Shown piece by piece: positions 20,356-30,856 of a DNA stretch of 64,000 nt. Position numbers and translations under genes: made by a program. Source of the DNA: Simmondsia chinensis (lineage: Eukaryota > Streptophyta > Magnoliopsida > Caryophyllales > Simmondsiaceae); NCBI GenBank assembly GCA_018398585.1, contig JAGTTD010000005.1, positions 8,301,355 through 8,365,354 of the forward strand, in the 5' to 3' direction. The notes beneath the pieces are model-generated. The model was not told where the DNA came from. It was given only the letters and a program-made list of their open reading frames with translations, and did not search any database. Position 1 is the first letter of the stretch. Each line of letters starts with the position of its first letter.

Positions 20356-22322
20356 TTATAAGGTAAGTCTCTACTAGACTTTGCCATCACTTATGAGTTA
20401 ACAGTGGCCAACACCTTCTTCAAAAAGTGTGAAGACCACATCATCACGTATTGGAAAGATGGAGCAGAGACCCAGATTGACTACATACTACTAAGGAAGA
20501 GAATTCAAAAAGATTGCAAGGATTGCAAGGTTATCCCTAGGGAAGATCTCTCAACACAACACGGGGTAGTGTATGCTGAGGTCAAGGCCCAAAGAAGGGG
20601 CAAGAAAACCAGGAAACCATCACAGCCATGCATGTGTTTGAGGGATCGGAAGGGGGAAAAGGCTCGAGCTTTTAAGGAAAGAGCCGTGCCTGAGCTTGGA
20701 GGGGAGTGTGAGGGAGATGTAAATCTTTTGTGGAACCAAGTAGCCCAAAATATCATAGATGTGGCACGCGAAGTCCTAGGCGTATCAAGGGGTCAAGCAC
20801 CAAACAACAGAGAGACTTGGTGGTGGTGTAGGGAGGTCCAAGAAAGGATTAAAGAGAAATGAGCTTGCTTCAAAGAGTGGGATCAAAGTAGAGATGGGGA
20901 AAAGAGACAACAGTACAAACAAGCCAAGAACGAAGCTAAGATAGCAGTAACAAACAGACAATCTAAAGCCTTCGAGGACTTCTATAAAAGGCTAGACACA
21001 GTTGAGGGAGTTAGGGATCTCTATAGAATTGCAAAAGCAAGAGAGAGGAGGACTAGAGACCTGAATCAAGTAAAGGTGCATAAAGGGGGCGGATGGACGA
21101 GTGCTCATGGACGAGCAACAAATTAAATCTAGGTGGAAATCCTATTTTCATGATCTGTTCAATGAAAATGGAGATACGGATGCATCCCCAGGAGAACTAC
21201 AAGCACCACCAGAGCAAAGGACCGACTACAACTGCACAATAATTAGACCCGAGGAAGTTAGGGAAGAGCTAAAGAAGATGGACAGGGATAAAGCAGTTGG
21301 CCCAGATGAAATACCCATTGAGGCATGAAAATGTAATGGAGAAATGGGTGTTAGATGACTAACCAAATTATTCAACCAAATCCTCCAAGGGAAGAAGATG
21401 CCTGATGAATGGCGGAAGAGCACATTAGTTCCCGTGTATAAGAATAAAGGCAACATTCAGAGTTGTGTCAACAACACAGGAATCAAACTAATGAGCCACA
21501 CCCTGAAGCTTTGGGAGCGGGTCATAGAAAGAAGACTGCGACAAAGAGCAAGGGTTTTAGAGAATCAGTTTGGATTTATGCCAGGAAGGTCGATAACAGA
21601 AGCCATCCATCTCTTGAGGAGGTTAATAGAGTACTATAGAGATAGATAAAAGGACCTCCATATGGGTTTCATTGATTTGGAGAAAGCATATAATAGAGTA
21701 CTGAGACAACTCCTATGGAGGGTCTTGGAGGGAAAAGACATCCCCCAGCCCTATATACGAGTTATCAAAGACATGTATGAAGACGCCCCAACTAATGTGT
21801 GCATAACGGAAGGGGATACAAATGCTTTTCCCATATGAGGTACACTAAGGACCAGCCTTGAACCCCTTTCTGTTCATTTTAGTTATGGACGAGCTCACAA
21901 GGCACATCCAAGGGGACGTGTCTTGGAGCATGCTCTTCGCGGATGATATAGTCCTAGTGGGAGAATCTAGGGAGGAGGCGAATGAGAAACTTGAACTTTG
22001 GAGGATGGCCTTAGAATCGAAATGTCTAAGACGTAGTAGATTTAAGACTGAGTATATGGAACTCAAGTTCTTCACCTCTACCATGCTAAGCACATAAGTC
22101 GTCAAGATTGGAATTGAGTGTATACCACAGAAAGCTTGCTTTAAATACTTGGACTCCATGGTTCAACAAGACGGCGAAGTGGATGCAGATGTCAATAATA
22201 GGATTAAAGTGGGGTGGCATAAATGGAGGATGGCCTCTCCTATACTGTGCGATATGAAGTTCCCGTTAATGTTAAAGGGTAAATATTATAAGACAGTAGT
22301 GAGACTGGCTATGTCCTATGGG

Positions 22323-22822
22323 ACAGAGTGCTGGCTAGTTAAATGTCATCACAAGCAGAAGCTGAAGGTGGGCGAGATGAGGATGTTGAGATGGATGTAT
22401 GGATATACAAGGAAGGTCAGGATATGAAATGACGTTATAAGAAGTAAATTAGGTGTCTCCTTGATAGAGGATAAGAAGAGGGAGCAACGCTTGTGGTGGT
22501 TTAGGTATGCTAGGAGGAGACCCATCGCTGTCCCTTTCAGGAGATGCGAACAGCTCCATATTACAGATGGGAACAGAGTGCTGGCTAGTTAAATGTCATC
22601 ACACGCAGAAGCTGAAGGTGGGCGAGATGAGGATGTAGAGATGGATGTATGGATATACAAGGAAGGTCAGGATATGAAATGACGTTATAAGAAGTAAATT
22701 AGGTGTCTCCTTGATAGAGGATAAGAAGAGGGAGCAACGCCTGTGGTGGTTTAGGTATGCTAGGAGGAGACCCATCGCTGTCCCTTTCAGGAGATGCGAA
22801 CAGCTCCATATTACAGATGGGA
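22323..22822 (+). repeat. 250-bp tandem duplication inside the RTE C-terminus
   Basis: Two adjacent 250-bp units (22323-22572 and 22573-22822) begin ACAGAGTGCTGGCTAG and differ at about three positions by eye. The junction has ATGGGA on both sides, consistent with slippage or unequal exchange at short homology. Confidence 0.88.
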
Positions 22823-23099
22823 AAAGAGGGAGAGGCCGGCCAAAGAAGAGTTGGGAAGAGACGATTCAACGGGACCTTATCTATCTCAACCTAAATGAAG
22901 AGATGGCCCTAGATAGAGCTTAGTGGAGGATTAGTATAAATGTGATCGATATAGCGGTGTAGGAGCATCGACCACTCGTAGGATGGTTCTAATACCATGA
23001 GGATGCTTGTATGCCTAGTTGTATAGATGCAGTCATGGCATCTATTGGTCGCTTAGTGCTCCTGGGGTTGGATGGAGACTATTCGACATATGAGAAGAG

Positions 23100-23440
23100 A
23101 GGAAGAGGCCGGCCAAAGAAGAGTTGTATGGAGAACCTCCACTGCCCTTGTAAGGAGATGCAAACAACTCTATAATACAGATGGGAACAGAGGAAGAGGA
23201 TGGCTTAAGAAGAGTTGGATGAAGACAATTCGATAGGACCTCGCCTTCCTCAACCTAAATAAAGAGATAGCCCTAGATAGAGCTCAGTCGAGGATTAGTA
23301 TAGAGGTAATCAATTTAGCAGTGTAGGAGCATCGACCACCCGTAAGCTAGTTCTAGTACCACGAGGCTGCTTGTATGCTTGTTTGTATATATGCAATACT
23401 GGCTTACGTTGGTCGCTTAGTGCTCTAGGATTTGTTACCT
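23100..23440 (+). repeat. second, diverged copy of the RTE 3' end
   Basis: The segment repeats the region 22790-23060: GAGGCCGGCCAAAGAAGAGTT, the CTCAACCTAAA motif and GGAGCATCGACCAC, all with many changes. The LINE therefore carries two successive 3' coding and UTR copies. Confidence 0.65.
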
Positions 23441-23471
23441 TGGGGTGTAGTGATATTCGCTGCTGATACAC

Positions 23472-23496
23472 ACTCTCTCTCTCTCCCTCTCTCTCT
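23472..23496 (+). repeat. (CT)n microsatellite
   Basis: A CT run with one CC interruption in the 3' UTR region of the LINE. Confidence 0.8.
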
Positions 23497-23795
23497 AGAC
23501 AATCTGGATGCTCTACTCTCTCTATATGTTTGCATTTTGTTATATGTATGATCTTTCCTCTACATGCTTCTTTGCTTTTACTGTTTGCTCTGGCTACTAT
23601 GCTTCCATGCGTACATGCTTACTTATTTATTTACTTACATGCTTACATGCTTCACATGATCTCTATACTTCACATGTTTTTCGTTTAGGCTCTTCATAAA
23701 TATCAATTATTAGGTTGGAGATCCTCGAAAATAGTCTCTCGTTAGAGTCTCACCCTAATGGGGTAAGGCGACATACATACTTGAAGCACTAGGAC

Positions 23796-23817
23796 TGTTG
23801 TTGTTGTTGTTGTTGTT
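23796..23817 (+). repeat. (GTT)n tail of the RTE LINE
   Basis: Seven GTT units directly follow the LINE 3' UTR. Plant RTE elements commonly end in TTG repeats rather than poly-A. Confidence 0.85.
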
Positions 23818-23880
23818 ATTGTATCACCTTATTTAAATTTGTTATCATTTTTTGAATCTCAATCTTACTAGCTGAACATA

Positions 23881-24702
23881 ATGCATTATCCTTTCTTTTA
23901 CATGGGGTATAGGGTTGGTCCAAGTATCCCCAAAAATTATGTGACTAATACTCGTATTTCAATTCGTCTGACTCCATTATTGGAATTTCCTGCCAATAAC
24001 TCAATTCCATGTAATTCCAGAGTGGGTCGAGTTGGTGCATTAATTAACCATAGTAGGCAAGATCGTATTTCGGTTCATCTAACTCCATTATTGGAATGTG
24101 CTCTCAATAACTCAATTCCATGAGATTCTAGAATGGATCGAGGTGGTGCATCAAGTACCCATATTGGGTAAGCTGTGAGTATCCCTAGTGAAAGATTCTC
24201 AATGTCACAATCTAATCCCGTGATGGAATATATAGAACAAGGTGATGATGGTGACAAAGTATTTGTTAGTACTGCTTATGATGATAGTGATTAGGGCTAT
24301 TCGATCAAAGATGAAGACAATGAACAAATTGATAAAATCGAAAGGGAGCTTGAATATGACAATGGGGATGACGATCCCGTTGATGAGTGAATTGATGAAA
24401 TTGAAAGGGAGTTTGAACGTGATGACGGGGATGAAGTTCCTATTAGTGCTTGTGCTCTTATCCCTGAATTTGCTCATATTGATGGAAATCCCTAAGTCAA
24501 GCCTGATGAATTTAATTTTCAATTTGATGATGTGGGCGAGTTTGCAATAGGACAACTTTTTCATACCAAAACAGATTTGATAAACATTGTGAAAGAGTAT
24601 TCCATAAGAAGAAATCAATTTTATAAGATAGTTGAATCAAATCTAGGTTTGTTGGCATTGAAATGTAAGAATAGTTCTTCCTATCATAGCCCATCTCCCT
24701 GA
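23881..24702 (+). pseudogene. MuDR-like transposase, continued after the LINE
   Basis: The frame is broken by stops. It contains an acidic stretch (DEDNEQIDKIERELEYDNGD) and then FQFDDVGEFAIGQLFHTKT and EYSIRRNQFYKIVES, the conserved N-terminal MuDR segment. It stops at about 24702, and the catalytic DDE and SWIM parts are absent. At its start a 37-residue unit is tandemly repeated (period 111 nt, RISIRLTPLLE and RISVHLTPLLE). Confidence 0.6.
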
Positions 24703-24960
24703 CTACAGCCCATACATGTCATAATACTAGCGCATCACAAGGTTGTAGATAACCTCCTACTGAACATCCACGAGACGACTATCTCCCAATTCAGTCAAAT
24801 AAAAAGTATAGTATCTAGTAAGTATTTTTACTATATTCTTATAAATTTAAAAATTAATACTGAAAACATATTCTAATATTTGTTTCTTATATTTAACAAC
24901 TAATGACTATAGCCTGGATGGTCTATATAGGTAGAGGGTGAAGATTTGAAAATCACTGAA

Positions 24961-25335
24961 ATGGAAGCTCAAATGATGAGACTCACTGTACATGAGTTGA
25001 GGACATGTGCAATTCAATGCCTAGAGCATTTTGGACAAACTGATATGCTCCATGTGCTTGCTTCTGGTAACTTCTCATCATGTCCTGCCACTTTTACTTA
25101 TGAAGTTGGAGCATTGTCGAGAGAGATTCGGGATCAAAACGATGAGGATCATCAACAGTTTCAGGATGCGCCTTTTGAAAATGTTGATGAAGATCTTATT
25201 CATCAAGAAAATTTATCTCTCAAGAAGATCTTATTCCCCGATAGGATCATGCGCATGAAGATAGGGGTAGAGGTGGAGTAGAGGTAGCGATAGAGACAGA
25301 GGTAGGGACAGAGGGAGAGATAGAGGCCTAGCATA
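24961..25335 (+). pseudogene. unrecognised coding-like fragment with RG-rich end
   Basis: From ATG 24961 a frame of about 107 residues reads MEAQMMRLTVHELRTCAIQC and onward to a stop at 25281. The same region in another frame ends in SDRDRGRDRGRDRGLA. I recognise no family. It follows the MuDR-like pseudogene and could be a further part of that element or of a captured gene. Confidence 0.3.
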
Positions 25336-25758
25336 AAACAAAGACGTTTATTTTTGCCTTAGATTTGATATGTATATAATTTTAGTTTAAATATTGTTTT
25401 TGTACGTTGTACACATATCTTTTATTAGAATGAGAGATGTCTTTTTCTCTACAATTCAAATGTGTGATAGTTTTTATTAGAGTATATCCTCCATATATAC
25501 ATATCTTTTTCTCAACAACATAACACGTGACCTAGTGCACCAACCCATATGGAGCATCTACCTCAACCACACAAATCAACAAGGAATGCCTCATTTAACA
25601 ACACTGGGATCCTTAGGCCTGCACAGCCACGTTGCCAAATTTGCAACCAACATGACCATGGTGCTATATCCTCTCCTCATCGCTTTGATTAAACCACCTT
25701 TTCGGATCCTTCTCATTTCCTTGCAGCCACGTCCATCCACAACACTCAAGATTACAGC

Positions 25759-26294
25759 CAGGGGTGTAAACCAAATATTCAATGAACTACTCGTGTTCGA
25801 AATTGATTAGGGCTTGCTCATGTTCATTATAAGGGCTTGTTCGCTTATTGAGTCGAGTTCGAATAGAGGGGTTCTTGGCTCGTTAATGTTAGCGAGCATT
25901 TTGAGAAGAGCTCGTTAAGGGGCTCGATAAGATCTCGTTAAAAGCTTATTAAGAGCTTGTTAACAGTTGGTATTGGTTTGAAAATAGTTCAGTAATGGCT
26001 CAATAATAACTTGAAAAATTGGCTTAGTAGCAAGCTTGGCTTAATAGCAAGCTAAGATTCGGTTTTGAACTCAATTAGGCTTGATAACGAGCTTAAGTTG
26101 GCTCATTAGCTAGCTCAACTCGGCTTGATAAGCCTAATGAGCCGAGCCGAGCATCAAACGCACTAAAATCTTATCGAACTGAGTTCAAACAAGGGTTTGA
26201 AATGCTCGATAAGAGCTCGGCTTGAACGCAAGCTCGATAAAACTTATCGAACTTGAGTTCGAACAAGGGGATGCTCAGCTCATTTACACCCCTA
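25759..26294. mobile_element. hAT-like GTGTAAAC element, 536 bp
   Basis: The ends are CAGGGGTGTAAAC and, inverted, TAGGGGTGTAAAT. The 8-bp duplication is ATTACAGC (25751-25758) and ATTACAGA (26295-26302), one mismatch. The interior consists of many AGCTCG, CTCGATAAG and GAGTTCGAA words in both directions, and no coding frame. It is inserted between the gag and protease parts of the copia element 25475-29806. Confidence 0.82.
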
Positions 26295-29200
26295 ATTACA
26301 GATGGTATCCCAACTCAGGAGGCTCAAATCATATGGCTCCAATGTAGGTATTCCTCATGCTCTTCTTCCTTATAATGATGTCAAACATGTTTTTGTTGGA
26401 AATGGGGCTTGACTACATGTAACATATTTGGGTTCTTCCACACTTAAAACCAAACAAAGACAACTTCAACTCAAAAATGTCATGCTTGTATCTAAACTCA
26501 CACATAATCTTTTTTACCAATTAAACGCTTATGGCAGGATAGTGGATATGCTTTTGAATTTGACTCAAGATTTTTCTTTGTAAAGGATTCGAGTTCATAG
26601 TAATGGAATGCTTTACGGTTTATTGCCTCACTCCCTTGGACATATGGCCCACACACTACCCGGTGATCCGTGGCATCATCGGTTAGGACACCTAGGATCC
26701 CCTATGTTAGATGCCCTATGTACTCGCAAACTTATCCCTAGATCTTGTTTTGCTAAATTTTGTCCACCATGTAGTTTGGGCAAGTCTCATCGGTTACCTT
26801 TTTCACGTGCTTTAGATTTAGTTAATTATCATTTGCATTTGATTCATACTGATGAATGGCAGTCCTCCATTTCCTCTTATTTATGCAATAAATACTATGT
26901 TACTTTTGTTGACGATTTCACAAGATTCTGCGCTTTATCTAGTGCAACGTAAATATGAGGTTTTTGAAATATTTGAAATTTCAAAACACTTGTCGAAAAC
27001 CAATTTTCTATGAAAATCAAAATCATTCATAGTGATGGTGGAAAAGAATTTGAACACCACCAAATGCATCAACTATGTCGTCAACATGGCATACATTTTC
27101 GCTTTTCGTGTCCTGATACCCACAATAAAATGGGGAGCTAGAACGAACCCATCAACATATTGTTGAAATGGCACAGACGCTCTTAATACAATCACGCTTA
27201 CCTTTTTGCTTTTGGGATGACGTGGCCTGTATTGGCTGTTTTTTCTATAAATCGACTCCCTACCCCTGTTCTCAAAATCTCACCCCATTTGAAAAACTTT
27301 TTCAAAAATACCTCGACTACTCGAGTTTCCATGTGCTCGGCTGTGCAGGTTACCCTAACATCACACCTCGTGCTCCTCACAAATTGGCACCTAAATCTAT
27401 TTCATGCATTTTTATAGGTTACGCTGCTCGTTATAAGGGCTACCGATGTCTTGACCCTAAAATTGGCAAAGTTTATGTAAATCGTCGTGTTCAGTTTAAT
27501 GAGTTTTCCCTATTCTGAACTCATAGCTCAAAAAAAGTTCTTAGCCCCAGGCATCACAGCCACAGTTGTCGATCTCCTCTTTCCCCTGACCCTTACGCCA
27601 GCCCCAATACCTGCTCCTGCACCACCTTTGGGCAGACATCCGGTCATGGCATCGAAACCACCGACAAAACCTCCTGTCTCTTCCACTATTATCCCCCCAC
27701 CGTGACCCAACCCCTATCCCAACCGTAGCTACAGGACCAAATGGCCCTACCCCCCACTGTCGGACCTTCTCTTGCGCCAACACCACCCACGGGTGGCCAC
27801 CTAACTGTGTGTGCCTAAATCTTACTGGCCCCAATTGAACAACCCTCTGCTAATTCGAACAACACCCCACTGCAGCAACCTAACCCAACATACCTACTAT
27901 CGATGAGCCTAGATTACCTAACTGTCCTCCTGTTCCCCAACAAGTAACTAGAATTAATAATCATCCAATGCAAACTCATTTTAAAAGTGGTATCCGTAAA
28001 ACTAAACGTCCTCTCTCATTGTCATGAATAACTGTAATACAAGAACCCACTTGTTATTCTCAGGAAATTTAAAACCTAAAATGGCAAGAAGCAATGACTG
28101 ATGAATTTAATGCCTTAATTCAAAATAACACTTGGGATCCCTTCCCTTCCAATCCAACTGACAATGTCGTAGGTAGCACTTCAAAATATTGGGTTAAGTA
28201 TAAAGCACATGGATCTTTGGACTGCTTTAGTGCTCACCTTGTGGCCCAAGGCTTCCATCAATATGAAGGGATTGATTTCAAGGAAACTTTCAACCCTGTT
28301 ATCAAACCTTCCACCATTCGCTTTATCCTTACACTTGCCATCACCAATATCTAGTCCATCAAGACAATTTTATGCTAAAAGTGCCTTACTACGTGGTTAC
28401 CTTAAAGAAGAAGTGTATATGCGATAACCAAAGGGTTTCATACATCCTAAGTTCTCCAATCACGTTTGTAGACTTCACAAAGCCCTCTATGGTCTCAAAC
28501 AAGCCCCTAAAGCCCAATTTCATTGTTTTAGCACTTTTCTCTATAGCCTTGGTTTCACCTGTTGCCACACTGACCCCTTGCTTTTCCTCTTTTGAAAACA
28601 TAAAGACATCATTTGTCTTCTTCTCTATGTCGATGACATTATACTAACTAGTTCCAACTCGCACTCCCTTGATGCTCTTATTCGCAATCTCTCCACATAA
28701 TTTGCCATGAAAGACCTTGGCCCACTCCATTACTTTCTAGGTATTGAAGTTCATCGAACCAAAACTGGACTCTTTCTCTCACAACACAAATATTCCATTA
28801 AGATTCTAACAAAACATCAAATGCACGATGCCAAACCCATTAAAAACACCGCTCTCGGCTGGACCCATCTATCGTTGACCATGATTTACTCCCTAACCCT
28901 ACCTAGTATGAGAGTGCTACTGGGGTAGTTCAATATCTCATCATGACCCATCCTAATATATGTTATACTATTAATCTTGTCTCTTAGTTCATGAATGCCC
29001 CTAGGACCAGTCATTACTAGGTTGTAAAGCGCATCCTTTGGTACCTCAAAGGCTCCCCCGACCATGGGATCACCATCCTTCTTGGTTCCTGCACATTTGT
29101 CGTAGTCTATACTGATGCTGATTTGGGTGGTTATACTAACACTCGACGCTGAACCACTGGCTATGCATTGTTCCTTGGATCCAACCTCATCTCTTAGCAA

Positions 29201-29582
29201 GCAAAGAAACAAGCTACATCTCCAAATCCTTCATCGAATTTGAATATCATGCTATTACCCAAGTTGCTACTGAAGCTGACTAGGTAAGGTACCTCATGAG
29301 AGACATCGATCTCTACGACTCTGGTCCTGTACTTATCTACTATGACAACGTTTCTACTTCTTACCTTGTTGCCAACCCTATCTCCAATGACCGTAGCAAA
29401 CGTGTCGATGTTGACTTTGACTACGTTTGCAAAAAGGTTCTCAAAGGTGATCTCCAATTCTGGTACACCCCTACATATAAACAAGTTGCAAAAAAATTCA
29501 CAAAAGGCTTGGGCAACGATCTCCTTCACTACCATAAAGCCAATCTTCATGTTGTAGCACCCACATTCTGATTGGGGGGGCC

Positions 29583-29806
29583 TATCAGAGTATATCATCC
29601 ATATATTAGAGGATATTCAACATTAGGAAAGAAAACTAGGATTTGTACGTAGCACCATAACACCATCTCTATCCCTATTATATGCGTATATAGGAGGCCA
29701 TTTATGTCTTTTGTCTTTACATTCTAGCTATATGTAAAGAACTCCATTGTAACCTTTTACATTATCAATTGAAGTACAATTTATTCTTCGTTGTTCTTTC
29801 TTCACA
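29583..29806 (+). repeat. 3' LTR of copia element 25475-29806
   Basis: It begins TATCAGAGTATATCATCC after the G-run and ends TTCTTCACA, 224 bp. The start resembles the LTR of the small element at 47895-48708. Confidence 0.65.
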
Positions 29807-30097
29807 TTTTCTTTTCATAAACTGCTCTATTGATATTGTGCAACTACTTGTGTCAATTGTCATTGTCGATATATTATAATTAGGGTAAAAGGCATCAATA
29901 AAATCATTGATGTCTAAGACATTGAGAACCCTGTGAATTGCATAAAAGTAGGATACTTCAAATCCTGAGGTCAAAGAGTTTTACAAAACGGCATTGGATG
30001 AAGAAATTGTGAATAAAATATTTCACTGAATTGAACTAAGTCCCTTAATTCAAGAAATAGTGAAGATTCTTGATCTTTCTCAATTTAAAAAAAACCA
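29807..30097. other. short spacer, nothing seen
   Basis: AT-rich sequence between two copia elements with no recognisable feature. Confidence 0.5.
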
Positions 30098-30102
30098 AGA
30101 TT

Positions 30103-30829
30103 TGTTGATGTATTTTCAAAATAGAGTAATTAATAAATTGTTTGAGATTTGTCCCATACTTGTTTTTAAGTATTTTTGGCTTGTATAGGGTGTGTGTTGA
30201 CACACAGGTACCGTGTGTTGACACACAATCCTGCAGATTCATCACAAAGCATTTGTGTATCGACACATAGATCTTATATAACCGATGTGTGTTGAAGTGA
30301 GTGTCGACACTTACTTCGACACACAATTGTGTAGTACCCTATGTGTTAAAGCAAGTGTTAATACTCACTTCGACACACAGCTTTACAGTGAGCTATGTGT
30401 TGATGTGTGTCGACACACATGATCTGTATCTCGACACATAGCTTTAACACACGGCAGTTTTGGCCATTATTTGACGTGGTTTTTTGGGATTGGCGGTTTG
30501 TTTTGGTTAAGTTTTGGGACGTCTCTTTTACTCTTTTGTAATAAGTATATGCCCCCATCTTGGTTGATTAGATACACGAGAAAGGATTTACAAAAAGACT
30601 TGTAGTAGATTGCAACAAAGCATTGTGAAAGTCTTGAAAAGTGTTTACAAACTTCATTCTCTACATCTCTATCTATTCCTCCTCATAAACATCCTCACTT
30701 CATACATTTGATTGTCGTTGTATCCACTAGACTATTTAGATGTGCCAAACTAAGTCTTAAAAAAAGTGATGACACAGTCTCGACACTTGAGATATTTGGT
30801 TACCTGTTTGAAAGGAGTATGCACCAACA
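30103..30829 (+). repeat. 5' LTR of copia 30103-36439, with palindrome array
   Basis: It begins TGTTGATGTATTTTC and ends ACCAACA, 727 bp. Positions 30190-30450 hold repeated palindromes related to TGTGTCGACACA. The matching 3' LTR has a TATA-like CTATAAATATA near 36160, downstream of the array, which places the array in the promoter-side U3. Confidence 0.85.
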
Positions 30830-30856
30830 ATCTTAAGACTTAATTTTTTGTTTAAT

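Larger units (their letters stand above)
20360..23818 (+). mobile_element. RTE-type LINE, 5' truncated, decayed
   Basis: It starts inside the endonuclease domain (FAITYELTVANTFFKKC, then QIDYILLRKR, 20374-20510). A linker and reverse transcriptase follow (DKAVGPDEIPIEA near 21290, NQFGFMPGRSITEAI near 21570, FADDIVLVGESREE near 21940). The typical RTE C-terminus MLRWMYGYTRKVRI and RGRGRPKKSWEETI is at 22380-22880. Several stops and frameshifts make it dead. The 3' UTR ends in (GTT)n at 23796-23817. Most of the endonuclease and everything upstream are missing, as usual for LINEs. I could not find a clear target duplication. It splits the MuDR-like pseudogene. Confidence 0.8.
25475..29806 (+). 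mobile_element. decayed copia element with truncated 5' LTR
   Basis: Only about 25-30 bp of the 5' LTR remain (TATTAGAGTATATCCTCC, 25475), matching the start of the 3' LTR at 29583. Next is a gag zinc-knuckle remnant (CQICNQHDHG near 25630), then a hAT-like insertion. Pol fragments follow: protease-like SGGSNHM near 26320; GAG-pre-integrase WHHRLGHLGSP near 26670 with CPPCSLGKSHRLPFS; integrase; reverse transcriptase near 28090-28930 ([12 protein letters not shown] near 28738); RNase H with DNVSTSYLVANPISNDRSK near 29345. It has many frameshifts and stops. A polypurine ATTGGGGGGG precedes the 3' LTR. No exact target duplication was found. Confidence 0.8.

Noticed and set aside
29626..30450. 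CRISPR-like array from the repeated GTCGAC palindromes
   Set aside because: The repeats are short, in pairs, lie in an LTR, have no constant-length unique spacers, and the genome is a plant.
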